Below, piece by piece: positions 39,706 through 48,494 of a stretch of 64,000 bases of DNA. Origin of the DNA: Streptococcus macedonicus ACA-DC 198 (GTDB taxonomy: Bacteria; Bacillota; Bacilli; Lactobacillales; Streptococcaceae). The position numbers were made by a program, and so were the translations under genes. The stretch is from assembly GCA_000283635.1 (NCBI GenBank), contig HE613569.1, positions 1,451,501-1,515,500 on the forward strand, read 5' to 3'. Numbering within the stretch: the first letter of the stretch is position 1; the number at the start of each line of letters is the position of its first letter. A model generated the notes under the pieces. The model saw nothing but the letters and a program-made list of their open reading frames with translations, did not search any database and was not told the DNA's origin.

Positions 39706-40943
39706 TGACCTCTCTTGAGATTATCGAAAAAAAAGTTTTTGAGACTTTTTGCAACACCGTCTCTTACAAATCATTTATGCAATCGGTAGAGATGGCGGAT
39801 TTATTAAAAAAACGTGGGTACCAAGTAACCTATCTTGGGCTAAAAGATGAAGAGACACTACAAGTTGCGGCCGTTCTCTTTAGCTTGCCAATGACAGGTG
39901 GGCTCCACATGGAAATCAATTCTGGTCCTGTTTCACGTGATAAACACTATCTAAAACAATTCTACCAGGAACTTCAAAGCTATGCTAAAGAAAATGGAGC
40001 TCTTGAATTGCTAGTCAAACCTTATGATACCTATCAGCATTTTGACACTACTGGTCAGCCAACCGACCAAGAAAACACGGCACTATTAGACGATTTTCTA
40101 TCACTCGGTTATCAACACGATGGGCTTTTGACTGGTTACCCAGGTGGTGAGCCTGACTGGCATTATGTTAAAGATTTGACTGACTTAGATGAAAAAACGT
40201 TACTAAAATCATTTAGCAAAAAAGGGCGTCCTTTGGTCAAAAAAGCTAAGACTTTCGGCATCACCTTACGAAAACTTAACCGTGATGAATTGCCGCTTTT
40301 CAAGGAAATCACTTCTGCCACATCAGACCGCAGAGATTACGATGATAAATCCCTTGATTATTACCAAGATTTCTATGATAGCTTTGGAGATTCTTGTGAA
40401 TTCATGGTTGCAAGTTTGAATTTTCAAGATTCTTTAGCACACCTTAAAACTGATAAAGCCAAACTTGACCAACGAATCGAAAAACTCCGAACTGCCATTG
40501 AAAATAACAATGTTTCTGAAAAGAAACAAAGTCAGCTTCGCGAATTATCCAGTCAATCTGCGACATTTGATACACGCATGGCAGAAGCTAAGGAATTCAT
40601 TAGCAAGTACGGTTCACAAAACGTTGTCCTTGCAGGAAGCCTATTTGTTTATACCAAACAGGAAGCTGTCTATCTCTTCTCAGGTTCTTACCCTGAGTTC
40701 AATAAATTCTACGCACCTGCCCTACTTCAAGAATACGTCATGTCAGAAGCCATAAAACGTGGCATCACAACTTATAATCTTCTTGGCATCACAGGAGAAT
40801 TTGACGGTTCAGACGGCGTTCTACGCTTCAAACAAAACTACAATGGCTACATTGCCCGAAAAATGGGAACTTTCCGTTACTACCCTCACCCACTCAAATA
40901 CAAATTAATTCATAATCTCAAAAAAATATTGAGACGTCATTAA
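39705..40943 (+). CDS. murN: Cross-bridge aminoacyltransferase MurN
   Basis: 412-aa FemABX paralogue of MurM, adding the second bridge residue (usually L-Ala). Shows VSYKSFMQSVEMADLL, LHMEINSGPVSRD, ALELLVKPYDTYQ, the coiled-coil arm LKTDKAKLDQRIEKLRTA and the GEFDGSDGVLRFKQNYNG C-terminal motif. The order HAD–murM–murN is typical of streptococci. Closed by a strong terminator. Confidence 0.9.
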   Translation: MTSLEIIEKKVFETFCNTVSYKSFMQSVEMADLLKKRGYQVTYLGLKDEETLQVAAVLFSLPMTGGLHMEINSGPVSRDKHYLKQFYQELQSYAKENGALELLVKPYDTYQHFDTTGQPTDQENTALLDDFLSLGYQHDGLLTGYPGGEPDWHYVKDLTDLDEKTLLKSFSKKGRPLVKKAKTFGITLRKLNRDELPLFKEITSATSDRRDYDDKSLDYYQDFYDSFGDSCEFMVASLNFQDSLAHLKTDKAKLDQRIEKLRTAIENNNVSEKKQSQLRELSSQSATFDTRMAEAKEFISKYGSQNVVLAGSLFVYTKQEAVYLFSGSYPEFNKFYAPALLQEYVMSEAIKRGITTYNLLGITGEFDGSDGVLRFKQNYNGYIARKMGTFRYYPHPLKYKLIHNLKKILRRH

Positions 40944-40950
40944 AAATTAT

Positions 40951-40980
40951 GCCTTGAAACCCAAAAGTTTCAAGGCTTTT
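40951..40980 (+). terminator. Terminator after murN
   Basis: GCCTTGAAAC and GTTTCAAGGC form a perfect 10-bp stem around CCAAAA, followed by TTTTTAT. Confidence 0.9.
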
Positions 40981-40984
40981 TATA

Positions 40985-42069
40985 CTTAGTTAAAATCAAA
41001 AATAGCTGAAGTCCAGTCTCTATGTACAATTGATTTAAGTTGAGCAGAAGATAAGGTTTCAATAACCTCTTTAAGTTTATCGATTACCTCATTTAAAGTC
41101 TTAAATACTTTATTCTTGAAACCAAGTTTATGAATCTCAGCCCAGACTTGCTCAATAGGATTCATTTCAGGTGTATAGAGTGGAATGAAAGTAAATTCAA
41201 TATTCTTAGGAATATTGAACGTCTGAGATTTATGCCAGATGGCATTATCCATGACTAAAATAATATAATCTTCTGGATAAGCTACCGATAGCTGGCGTAG
41301 AAATTCATTCATCCAATCACTATTACATCCACCCGCTATGATGAAAAATGAGTCACCTGTATGGGCATCCACAGCTTCATAACAATAGCGGTACTCCCGA
41401 ATATGGTGACTTGCTATGTGAGGACGATAACCTTTTGAAGACCAACATGAACCAAGTTTACTGATACGCCCAAAACCCGCCTCATCTTGATACATAAGGT
41501 GGATTTTTTGATATTGTTTCCCATCAATAAAACGCTTACTCACTCTCTCCTCGAATAAAGATTTTATTTTAGACGCTAAAATGGTTTTGGCGTCTGCTTT
41601 TTTCGGATATTGGGGACGGGGGCTAGCCTTACGCCAACCATGACGCTTCAGGAGAGCATAGAAACCTTCTCGGGTTGTCTTGTGCCCAACTCTCTCTTAA
41701 TAGGCTTTAAAGAGAGAGTTAACGGTAAGGAATTCTCCATTCAAGGAAGAAGAGAGTTGCTCTTTAAGGAAAGCTTCTTCCTCCTCATGCATCATATATG
41801 AGCGGTGGCGACCACCACGATTTTCCTTTAATAGGCCCTCTAAGCACCACTTAAATAGCGATTCAATAAGTTTCGGACTTTCTGATGGACAAAGCCTACT
41901 GATTTGGCTACTTTTTATTGCATTCAGAATAAAGAATGAGTGCCTGTATTTTTCTATGATGCGGAGCATCATTTTTATTTTTAAGTACTTGCGTCAATTC
42001 TTCGACTTGTGTTTGGGTAAGTTCTTTTATCAAAATACTATTATAATGCTATTTTTGATTTTTATTAAG
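40985..42069 (-). mobile_element. IS630-family insertion sequence (degenerate)
   Basis: Terminal inverted repeats match at 22 of 24 bases (40983–41006 and 42048–42071): outer CTTA, inner AAATCAAAAATAGC. A TA dinucleotide flanks each end, as expected for IS630 target duplication. It lies between the murN terminator and tpiA. Confidence 0.85.
40986..42033 (-). pseudogene. IS630-family transposase, broken
   Basis: A DDE transposase of about 345 codons. The catalytic core is intact (YQDEAGFG, VMDNAIWHKSQ, YTPEMNPIEQVWAEI). It has an in-frame TAA at 41697–41699 (after SLFKAY, before ERVGHKTT), and the N-terminal HTH part is split: IKELTQTQVEELTQVLKNKN from 42033 is one frame, then a lost A in ATAAAAAG near 41917 and a second shift near 41860 (within LSGG/LEGLL). 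The transposase is probably inactive. Confidence 0.85.
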
Positions 42070-42165
42070 TATTAGTTGGAACTTAACTTCCAAATTTGTT
42101 GCTCTTTGCTTTACAAGCTATATTTTTTATCGCTCAAATCTATAACCAAAAAAGAAAGCACAAAA

Positions 42166-42195
42166 AAACCTACCTGTCCTAAGACAAGTAGGTTT
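42166..42195 (-). terminator. Terminator after tpiA
   Basis: AAACCTACCTGTC and GACAAGTAGGTTT pair (one mismatch) around CTAA; T run on the minus strand. Confidence 0.85.
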
Positions 42196-42217
42196 AAATG
42201 ACTTCAATGTTTCTTGA

Positions 42218-42976
42218 TTATTTTACAAAGTCAAGAAGAGCAAGGAAGCTTTCTGGTTGAAGTGATGCACCACCAACAAGGGCACCATCAACATCTGGGC
42301 AAGCCATGTAAGCAGCAATGTTTTCAGGCTTAACTGAACCACCGTATTGAACGCGAACTTTATCAGCTACTGCTTGACCGAAGTCTGCTGCAACTGTGTC
42401 ACGAACAACTTTACACATTTTTTGTGCGTCATCTTGGCTAGCTGATTTACCAGTACCGATAGCCCAGATTGGTTCGTATGCGATAACAAGTGAAGAAACT
42501 TGTTCTTCTGACAATCCAGCAAGAGCTGCTGAAACTTGTCCACCTACGAATTCAGCAGCTTTACCAGCTTCGTAAGTTTCAAGAGTTTCACCACAGCAGA
42601 TGATTGGAAGCATACCGTTAGCAAAGATTGCTTTAGCTTTTTTGTTGATATCTTCGTCAGTTTCGTGGAAGTATTCGCGACGTTCTGAGTGACCGATTAC
42701 AACGTAGTCAGTTCCCATTTCAGACAATACTTTAGGGCTGTTTTCACCAGTGAAAGCACCAGCGTTTTCAAAGTAGCAGTTTTCAGCAGCAACTTTAAGG
42801 TTTGAACCTTTAGCTGCAGCAAGAACTGTTGAAAGGACAAGTGCAGGAACAGCGATACCAACTTCAACAAGTTCTGATGAAGGCAATTTAGAAACTACTG
42901 CTTCAACAAATGCTTTAGCTTCTTCTGGATTTTTGTTCATTTTCCAGTTACCAACGATAAATGGTTTACGTGACAT
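42218..42976 (-). CDS. tpiA: Triosephosphate isomerase
   Basis: 252-aa TIM-barrel glycolytic enzyme (DHAP to GAP). Active-site residues: Lys in GNWKMN (about 12), His in VIGHSERR (about 96–99), Glu in [11 protein letters not shown] (about 168–177), and the phosphate loop GGSVKPEN and GALVGGASL. The order tuf–tpiA is typical of streptococci. Confidence 0.98.
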   Translation of the reverse strand: MSRKPFIVGNWKMNKNPEEAKAFVEAVVSKLPSSELVEVGIAVPALVLSTVLAAAKGSNLKVAAENCYFENAGAFTGENSPKVLSEMGTDYVVIGHSERREYFHETDEDINKKAKAIFANGMLPIICCGETLETYEAGKAAEFVGGQVSAALAGLSEEQVSSLVIAYEPIWAIGTGKSASQDDAQKMCKVVRDTVAADFGQAVADKVRVQYGGSVKPENIAAYMACPDVDGALVGGASLQPESFLALLDFVK

Positions 42977-43083
42977 TTCACATACCTCTTCTTTTTTTAT
43001 TTACTCCCCTATTTTATCATATTTTTAGCAGGTTTTAAAGGTTCGACGGGATTTTTAGCGACAAACCTCAAAGAAATCACAAA

Positions 43084-43105
43084 AAGAGCCCCTTACGGGA
43101 CTCTT
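43084..43105 (-). terminator. Terminator after tuf
   Basis: AAGAGTCCC and GGGGCTCTT pair (one G-U) around GTAA, T run on the minus strand. Confidence 0.8.
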
Positions 43106-43162
43106 CTACAATTACTATCTGACTAATAATTGTTATCTGGGAACTTAATTAATTAACTAAAA

Positions 43163-44359
43163 TTAAGCTTCGATTTCTGTAACGATACCTGAACCAACAG
43201 TACGTCCACCTTCACGGATTGAGAATGTAGTACCTTGTTCAACGGCGATTGGGTGAATCAATTCAACGTCGATAGTTACGTTATCACCAGGCATTACCAT
43301 TTCAGTACCTGCTGGAAGTTCGATTGAACCTGTAACGTCAGTTGTACGGAAGTAGAATTGCGGACGGTAGTTGTTGAAGAATGGAGTGTGACGTCCACCT
43401 TCGTCTTTAGTAAGGATGTAAACTTCACCTTTGAATTTAGTGTGTGGGTGAATTGAACCTGGTTTAGCAAGAACTTGACCACGTTCGATTTCATCACGTT
43501 GGACACCACGAAGAAGAACACCAACGTTATCCCCTGCAAGACCTTCATCAAGTTGTTTACGGAACATTTCAACACCAGTAACAACAGCTTTTTGGATGTC
43601 CTCACGGATACCAACGATTTCAACTTCGTCGTTGACTTTAACAGTACCACGGTCGATACGTCCTGATGCTACTGTACCACGTCCAGTGATTGAGAATACG
43701 TCTTCGACTGGAAGAAGCAATGGTTTGTCAGTATCACGTTCTGGTTCTGGAATGTATTCATCAACAGTGTCCATCAATTCCATGATGATATCTTCGTAGT
43801 GAGTGTCACCTTCAAGAGCTTTAAGAGCTGAACCTTGGATAACTGGAAGATCATCACCTGGGAAATCGTATTCTGAAAGAAGGTCACGGATTTCCATTTC
43901 AACCAATTCAAGCAATTCTTCGTCATCAACAAGGTCAACTTTGTTCATGAAGACGATAAGGTGTTTAACACCAACTTGACGTGAAAGAAGGATGTGTTCA
44001 CGAGTTTGTGGCATTGGACCATCTGTTGAAGCTACTACAAGGATAGCACCATCCATTTGGGCAGCACCAGTGATCATGTTTTTAACGTAGTCCGCGTGTC
44101 CTGGAGCGTCGATGTGAGCATAGTGACGTTTAGCAGTTTCGTATTCAACGTGTGCAGTGTTGATTGTGATACCGCGTTCGCGTTCTTCAGGAGCAGCATC
44201 GATAGAAGCGTAGTCTTTTGGTTGGTTAACTGCGCTTGGAAGACGACGAGCAAGAACTGTTGTAATTGCAGCTGTCAAAGTAGTTTTACCATGGTCAACG
44301 TGTCCAATTGTACCAATATTAACGTGTGGTTTACTACGATCGTATTTTTCTTTTGCCAT
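43163..44359 (-). CDS. tuf: Elongation factor Tu
   Basis: 398-aa GTPase that delivers aminoacyl-tRNA to the ribosome. G1 GHVDHGKT (19–26), switch [18 protein letters not shown]4 NKVDLVDD and the C-terminal [21 protein letters not shown] are all clear. Start at 44359 ([16 protein letters not shown]); the open frame extends further upstream but only by the leader. GGAGG lies upstream of the start. Promoter at 44432–44459. Confidence 0.98.
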   Translation of the reverse strand: MAKEKYDRSKPHVNIGTIGHVDHGKTTLTAAITTVLARRLPSAVNQPKDYASIDAAPEERERGITINTAHVEYETAKRHYAHIDAPGHADYVKNMITGAAQMDGAILVVASTDGPMPQTREHILLSRQVGVKHLIVFMNKVDLVDDEELLELVEMEIRDLLSEYDFPGDDLPVIQGSALKALEGDTHYEDIIMELMDTVDEYIPEPERDTDKPLLLPVEDVFSITGRGTVASGRIDRGTVKVNDEVEIVGIREDIQKAVVTGVEMFRKQLDEGLAGDNVGVLLRGVQRDEIERGQVLAKPGSIHPHTKFKGEVYILTKDEGGRHTPFFNNYRPQFYFRTTDVTGSIELPAGTEMVMPGDNVTIDVELIHPIAVEQGTTFSIREGGRTVGSGIVTEIEA

Positions 44360-44431
44360 TTGGGTAAAAGCCTCCAATAAAATATATTTTATAGATAGAC
44401 GGTAAGCAATACAGTCTAACTTTACCATACT

Positions 44432-44459
44432 ATTTTAACAAATTATGTGGGAATTGCAA
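44432..44459 (-). promoter_or_regulatory. tuf promoter
   Basis: TTGCAA (44454–44459), 16 bases, TAAAAT (44432–44437) with an upstream TG (TGTTAAAAT) on the minus strand. Confidence 0.75.
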
Positions 44460-44503
44460 GTATTTTACTATTTTATTTATGATTTCTCTATTTCTTTATT
44501 TCG

Positions 44504-45570
44504 TGCTAAATTTCAAGTCCAAGTTAGCCAGTTTGTAAAAACTCTTTAGGAGATTTGTAATCTAGAATTTTCTTTGGATAGTTATTAATCCAATTTTCAA
44601 TGAATGCGACTTGTTGTGGAGTCGCATTTTTGCTTCCTTTCGGTAACCAACGACGAATCAGCCTGTTATGGTTCTCATTGCGTCCTCTTTCCCAAGAAGA
44701 ATAGGGATGAGCATAATAAATATGTTTAGGGTCAAAGACATCCTCTAAGCGACTGAATTCTGTCCCGTTATCTGCTGTGATAGAGTTAATTTGATAGTTT
44801 TTTAGAATGGCTTTCAAGGCCTGATTAACTGAAGTAGACGACTTGTCAGGAATAAGCCGAATAATTTGATAGCGACTCTTCCTGTCAGTCAGAGCAAATA
44901 AGCACTCGTTTTTAGCCCGTGTTTGAATAACAGTATCAATCTCAAAATCCCCTAGCTTCTCACGATTATTAATGCTCTCTGGTCGCTCCTCAATAGACTT
45001 TCCAGCAAGTTTAAAATTGGGGCTGACTTGTTTTTTCTTAGGGGTCGCCTTACGAGGATAAAGCATATCTGCTCTGGTTAGGCCTAGTTGTCCATGATGA
45101 ATCCAATAATAAATGGTTGAGATAGAGACATTAATACCCTTTGTTTTGACTATCATTTCAGGAGAGTATTTCTGTTTGATGTAGTGGACAATATTTTCTC
45201 TGAGCTCTTTAGTTAGAGAAAGCCGCTTCACAGAACGTTTACGATTATTATCATAAGCATCCTGTGCAAAGTCAGCTGAGTAAACTAACTCGTATTTTCC
45301 TTTACGCACTTGTTGTCTGACTTGTCCGCTCTTGACTTCATTGTGAATGGTTTGAGGAGCTTTGGCTAATCTTCTAGCGATTTCGCGATTGGAATGACCT
45401 TCTTTGAGCCAACGTTCTATATTTCTACGGTCAGCTAGTGTTAAATGTTTCCATTTTGGTGTATAATAGTTCCTGCATCCCGGAGGCTTTCTAATGTTGT
45501 TGTGGTGATTACATTATATCTCTCTGAGATGTTTTTTGATACCATCAAGTGGCTAGCTTCATTTTAGAAC
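44504..45570 (-). mobile_element. IS30-family insertion sequence
   Basis: Transposase core with partial terminal repeats: left CTAAA...AAGTTAGCCAG, right (minus) CTAAAATGAAGCTAGCCAC. Exact ends are uncertain. It lies between the tuf promoter and the anti-sigma gene. Confidence 0.65.
44524..45478 (-). pseudogene. IS30-family transposase, probable N-terminal frameshift
   Basis: DDE transposase with HTH (LADRRNIERWLKEG, NREIARRL), the core GDFEIDTVIQTRAKNECLFALTDR, ADNGTEFS and AHPYSSWERGRNENHNR, typical of IS30. The longest open frame (44524–45309) begins at a GTG inside the protein; the HTH continues upstream in the same frame but reaches a stop without a start, while the ATG at 45478 (MQE) is in another frame. 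A small shift near 45470 is probable. The catalytic core is intact. Confidence 0.7.
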
Positions 45571-45579
45571 TTTCATTCT

Positions 45580-46539
45580 TTATTTCGTAAGTGTGTGATA
45601 TGGCTGAATTGTGACGCTCTGTCCGATATTCGAAGCGTAAATCCAATTCTTGTCTTCAAGCTGAGCAAAATTTTCAGCACGCCCAGTCAAGATAACCCCA
45701 GAAAAGGTTGCTGTTTTGTAATTTGAATTATTTTTCAAGTAAGTTTTAGCATCATCTTCTAATGACAATGTTTCATCTTCAATGCTATATCGAGAATCAA
45801 CGACACCTGACTCAATCGCCTTTTTTAAATTTGACTTGAAGTTCTTAAAATCAGCCGCATAATCATTTATTGAAGACGGAGCGAAACCTAGTTGGGCATC
45901 TAGAGCTAAATTCGCTGTATCCACAGTACTCGATGTGCCAATCCAGTACCAATTGACCAAAAGGTTATCAGGGACCATGTCTGTAATTTCTTGATAGGTG
46001 TAAGGTTTATCAAATGTAATTGCTACTTCCACAGCCTGTCCAGTCATTTCTGCAACCTTACTAATATCTTGTGTGACTTCCATACTTACTGTCTTAGCGG
46101 AAGCATTAACATTATAGAAGATTGGTACTTTATAGAGATTGCCATGTGTATAGTTGGAGCTATTGCTATCTCCTTCTTCCAAGCCTTCATTTTGACTAGC
46201 TGACATAGGACCAATTATTGAATAATTTCCTTGATACTCTTCAAAAGGGACACTAATACCGTCAATATTTTTAGAACGGTGTGAATAAAAGGTCCCTGTA
46301 AATTCCGAATTTGCTTCAAAGCCCCAAGTGGTGTAGTCGATATTGGGATAGGCAATCTCTGACCTCAACAGATAGTTTTCTTTGACCATCTCTGCATGAC
46401 GTTCTGTCAACGAACGTAAGCCTAAAAAGATAATCAAAGCACTAATCAACATCATACCAACACTAATCCCAACTGTTTTCAAGCGATTTTTTCGCTTATT
46501 TTTCGTAGCAATTTTTTCAAAATCATTTGAAATCGTCAT
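45580..46539 (-). CDS. Membrane anti-sigma factor (Sigma_reg family)
   Basis: 319-aa protein. A short cytoplasmic N-terminus (DFEKIATKNKRKNRLKT) is followed by one membrane helix (about residues 24–43) and a large extracellular domain, as in the anti-sigma C-terminal domain family. It overlaps the sigma gene by 17 bases and would bind and hold the ECF sigma factor until an envelope signal. Its signal is unknown. It is adjacent to the IS30 element, which starts just past its stop. Confidence 0.82.
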   Translation of the reverse strand: MTISNDFEKIATKNKRKNRLKTVGISVGMMLISALIIFLGLRSLTERHAEMVKENYLLRSEIAYPNIDYTTWGFEANSEFTGTFYSHRSKNIDGISVPFEEYQGNYSIIGPMSASQNEGLEEGDSNSSNYTHGNLYKVPIFYNVNASAKTVSMEVTQDISKVAEMTGQAVEVAITFDKPYTYQEITDMVPDNLLVNWYWIGTSSTVDTANLALDAQLGFAPSSINDYAADFKNFKSNLKKAIESGVVDSRYSIEDETLSLEDDAKTYLKNNSNYKTATFSGVILTGRAENFAQLEDKNWIYASNIGQSVTIQPYHTLTK

Positions 46540-47044
46540 AATAATCCCCTTCTTTCTCTAATATTTTTTGCAAATCGCGTCGCCCTCGCATCAAATCAAT
46601 CTTGGCTTTACTTGCTGAAATACCAAGAACTTGACAAATCTCCTTTATAGAAAGATTCTGGAAGTAATACAAATCAATCACCAAGCGATATTTTTCCTTT
46701 AACAAAGCCACGGCTTGATAAAGTGGTTCATAATCTGGGCTATCAAAAGCAATGACATTTTCATCCTTAAAGAATTCACGTTGTAAGATTTCCCAATACT
46801 TTTTATCACGCCGATAGCGGTCAATGTAGAGCCTAACTGCCACACGGTACATCCATGCCCGCATTTTCTCGAAAGGAAGGACAATCTCGCTTTCTAGCAT
46901 TTTAACGAGAACATCTTGGCTAATGTCACGTGCATTTTCAGCACTAGCCCCCGATTTTTGCAAATAATAACTAATCTCCTCAGCGAATCCTAACAATTCC
47001 ACCTCATAACCATCCAGCTTAATCCTACTCACCTCCCTTTTCAC
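46523..47044 (-). CDS. ECF-type RNA polymerase sigma factor
   Basis: About 173 aa. Region 2 reads ARDISQDVLVKMLESE and WMYRVAVRLYIDRYRRDKKYW; region 4 is LLKEKYRLVIDLYYFQNLSIKEICQVLGISASKAKIDLMRGRRDL. No region 1 or 3, so ECF class. The start is unclear: GTG 47044 (MKREVSRIKLDG) lies right after the -10, while GGGAGGTGA lies 8 bases above an in-frame ATT. It is followed by its overlapping anti-sigma gene and preceded by an ECF-like promoter. Confidence 0.88.
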   Translation of the reverse strand: MKREVSRIKLDGYEVELLGFAEEISYYLQKSGASAENARDISQDVLVKMLESEIVLPFEKMRAWMYRVAVRLYIDRYRRDKKYWEILQREFFKDENVIAFDSPDYEPLYQAVALLKEKYRLVIDLYYFQNLSIKEICQVLGISASKAKIDLMRGRRDLQKILEKEGDYYDDFK

Positions 47045-47048
47045 TTTT

Positions 47049-47076
47049 ATAACGAATCACATTTCTTTTGGTTACA
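47049..47076 (-). promoter_or_regulatory. ECF-type promoter of the sigma gene
   Basis: TGTAAC (47071–47076), 16 bases, CGTTAT (47049–47054) on the minus strand. This is close to the ECF consensus TGAAAC–16–CGTC, so it suggests autoregulation. Confidence 0.6.
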
Positions 47077-47080
47077 AAAA

Positions 47081-47100
47081 AACTCCCGCAAAGGGGAGAT
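47081..47100 (-). terminator. Terminator after ftsW
   Basis: CTCCC pairs with GGGAG around a 6-base loop and a T7 run on the minus strand; it ends where the ECF -35 begins. Confidence 0.75.
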
Positions 47101-47102
47101 TT

Positions 47103-48383
47103 CTAATAAAAACTATCTAGGTCGATAACGTTGTCATCATATTCTTGTGTTATTTCCTTGGTTTTTAATTGTTCTTCTGCTTCGCGGATGATTTCTTCGC
47201 GTTTTTCATTGGCGTCAATATTTAGCACAAAGCCTATAGCTACTGATAAAACTAGCAAACTATTTCCCCCTTGGGATAGGAATGGGAAAGTAACACCAGT
47301 TGACGGAATAAGCCCTGAAATTCCTCCGATGTTAACAAAAGTTTGCATGAGTATCATTCCGCCGATACCAAGAGCAATCATAGAGTTGAAAGGATTTTTA
47401 GCTTTAATACCCACGTGCATAATACGTAAAATCAAAAAGAATAGCAATGCTAAAATGAGCCCCGCACCAATTAAACCAAGTTCTTCAATGACAATTGAAA
47501 AGACAAAGTCTGTCGTTGCTTCGGGTAAGTAACCAGCTTTTTCAATCGAATTTCCCAAACCACGACCAAACCAGCCACCATTACTCATGGCATAATATGA
47601 ATGTGCTAACTGGTGTCCTGAGTCCGTCAAATCATCAAATGGATTGAAAAAGGCACTGAAACGTTTGGCAACATAACCAAAGACTGGGACTTTTTCCATA
47701 GTTTTAACCCCAACAACTGCAATCAAACCTAAGAAAGCAGCTGACAAAGCCGTTACGGTAGCTAAAATCGCTGAAAACCAACGATAACCAACCCCGCTAA
47801 CAGAATACATGATTAAAGCTGTCAAAACGATAATTGCCGCATTTCCAAGGTCAGGTTGGGCAGCAACCAATAATATCATGACCAACGAATAAACACGCCA
47901 GTCTTTCAAGTCGCTCCATTTTCTAGGAAGCCATTTCCGCTTGGTAAGTGCTTGGTAATCATATATTTCAATCAATTCTTGACGCCTTGCAAAAGTAAAT
48001 GCCAAAAACCAAACAATGATAATTTTTAAATATTCAGCTGGTTGGAAACTGATCGGTCCAATAACAATCCAACCATGGGCACCATTAACAGTTTTAGTGA
48101 AGAAACGCGCAATGAGCAACAAAATAATTTCGACCATCATTGTCATGGTCAGCGTTCGTGAATTTTTTAAAAAGTTTAATTTCAGTTTATAAATAAAAAG
48201 AATGGCAATCAGACTGACTATCCAAAAAAGCCCTTGGTTTAATACTGACGCAAACGGATTAACACCGTATTGGACAAGTGTTGCACTAGTTGTTGAATAG
48301 ACAACAATCAGCCCAATAACAGACAGAATTAAATAAGGCACGAGGATAGAATAATTTAATAAATGCCTTTTATCGATTTTCAT
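47103..48383 (-). CDS. ftsW: Septal peptidoglycan polymerase FtsW (SEDS family)
   Basis: 426-aa SEDS protein with about ten membrane helices that polymerises lipid II at the septum with PBP2x. Motifs: GAHGWIVIGPISFQPAEYLKI, AQPDLGNAAIIVLT, GGWFGRGLGNSIEK, IIEELGLIGAGL-like IVIEELGLIG, and GVTFPFLSQGGNSL. Start at 48383 (MKIDKRHLL) has AGGGGAA upstream. The ppc neighbour identifies it as FtsW, separate from RodA at 8541–9752. Confidence 0.92.
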   Translation of the reverse strand: MKIDKRHLLNYSILVPYLILSVIGLIVVYSTTSATLVQYGVNPFASVLNQGLFWIVSLIAILFIYKLKLNFLKNSRTLTMTMMVEIILLLIARFFTKTVNGAHGWIVIGPISFQPAEYLKIIIVWFLAFTFARRQELIEIYDYQALTKRKWLPRKWSDLKDWRVYSLVMILLVAAQPDLGNAAIIVLTALIMYSVSGVGYRWFSAILATVTALSAAFLGLIAVVGVKTMEKVPVFGYVAKRFSAFFNPFDDLTDSGHQLAHSYYAMSNGGWFGRGLGNSIEKAGYLPEATTDFVFSIVIEELGLIGAGLILALLFFLILRIMHVGIKAKNPFNSMIALGIGGMILMQTFVNIGGISGLIPSTGVTFPFLSQGGNSLLVLSVAIGFVLNIDANEKREEIIREAEEQLKTKEITQEYDDNVIDLDSFY

Positions 48384-48451
48384 AGATTCCCCTACATACA
48401 TTCGAGTTTATCATATGCCATTATATCATCTTTCGACCCTAAAAAAAAGTA

Positions 48452-48479
48452 AAAGTCTGAGAAGTTAATCTCAGACTTT
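48452..48479 (-). terminator. Terminator after ppc
   Basis: AAAGTCTGAGA and TCTCAGACTTT form an 11-bp stem around AGTTAA with T residues on the minus strand. Confidence 0.85.
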
Positions 48480-48494
48480 CAGAATATTTTGATA

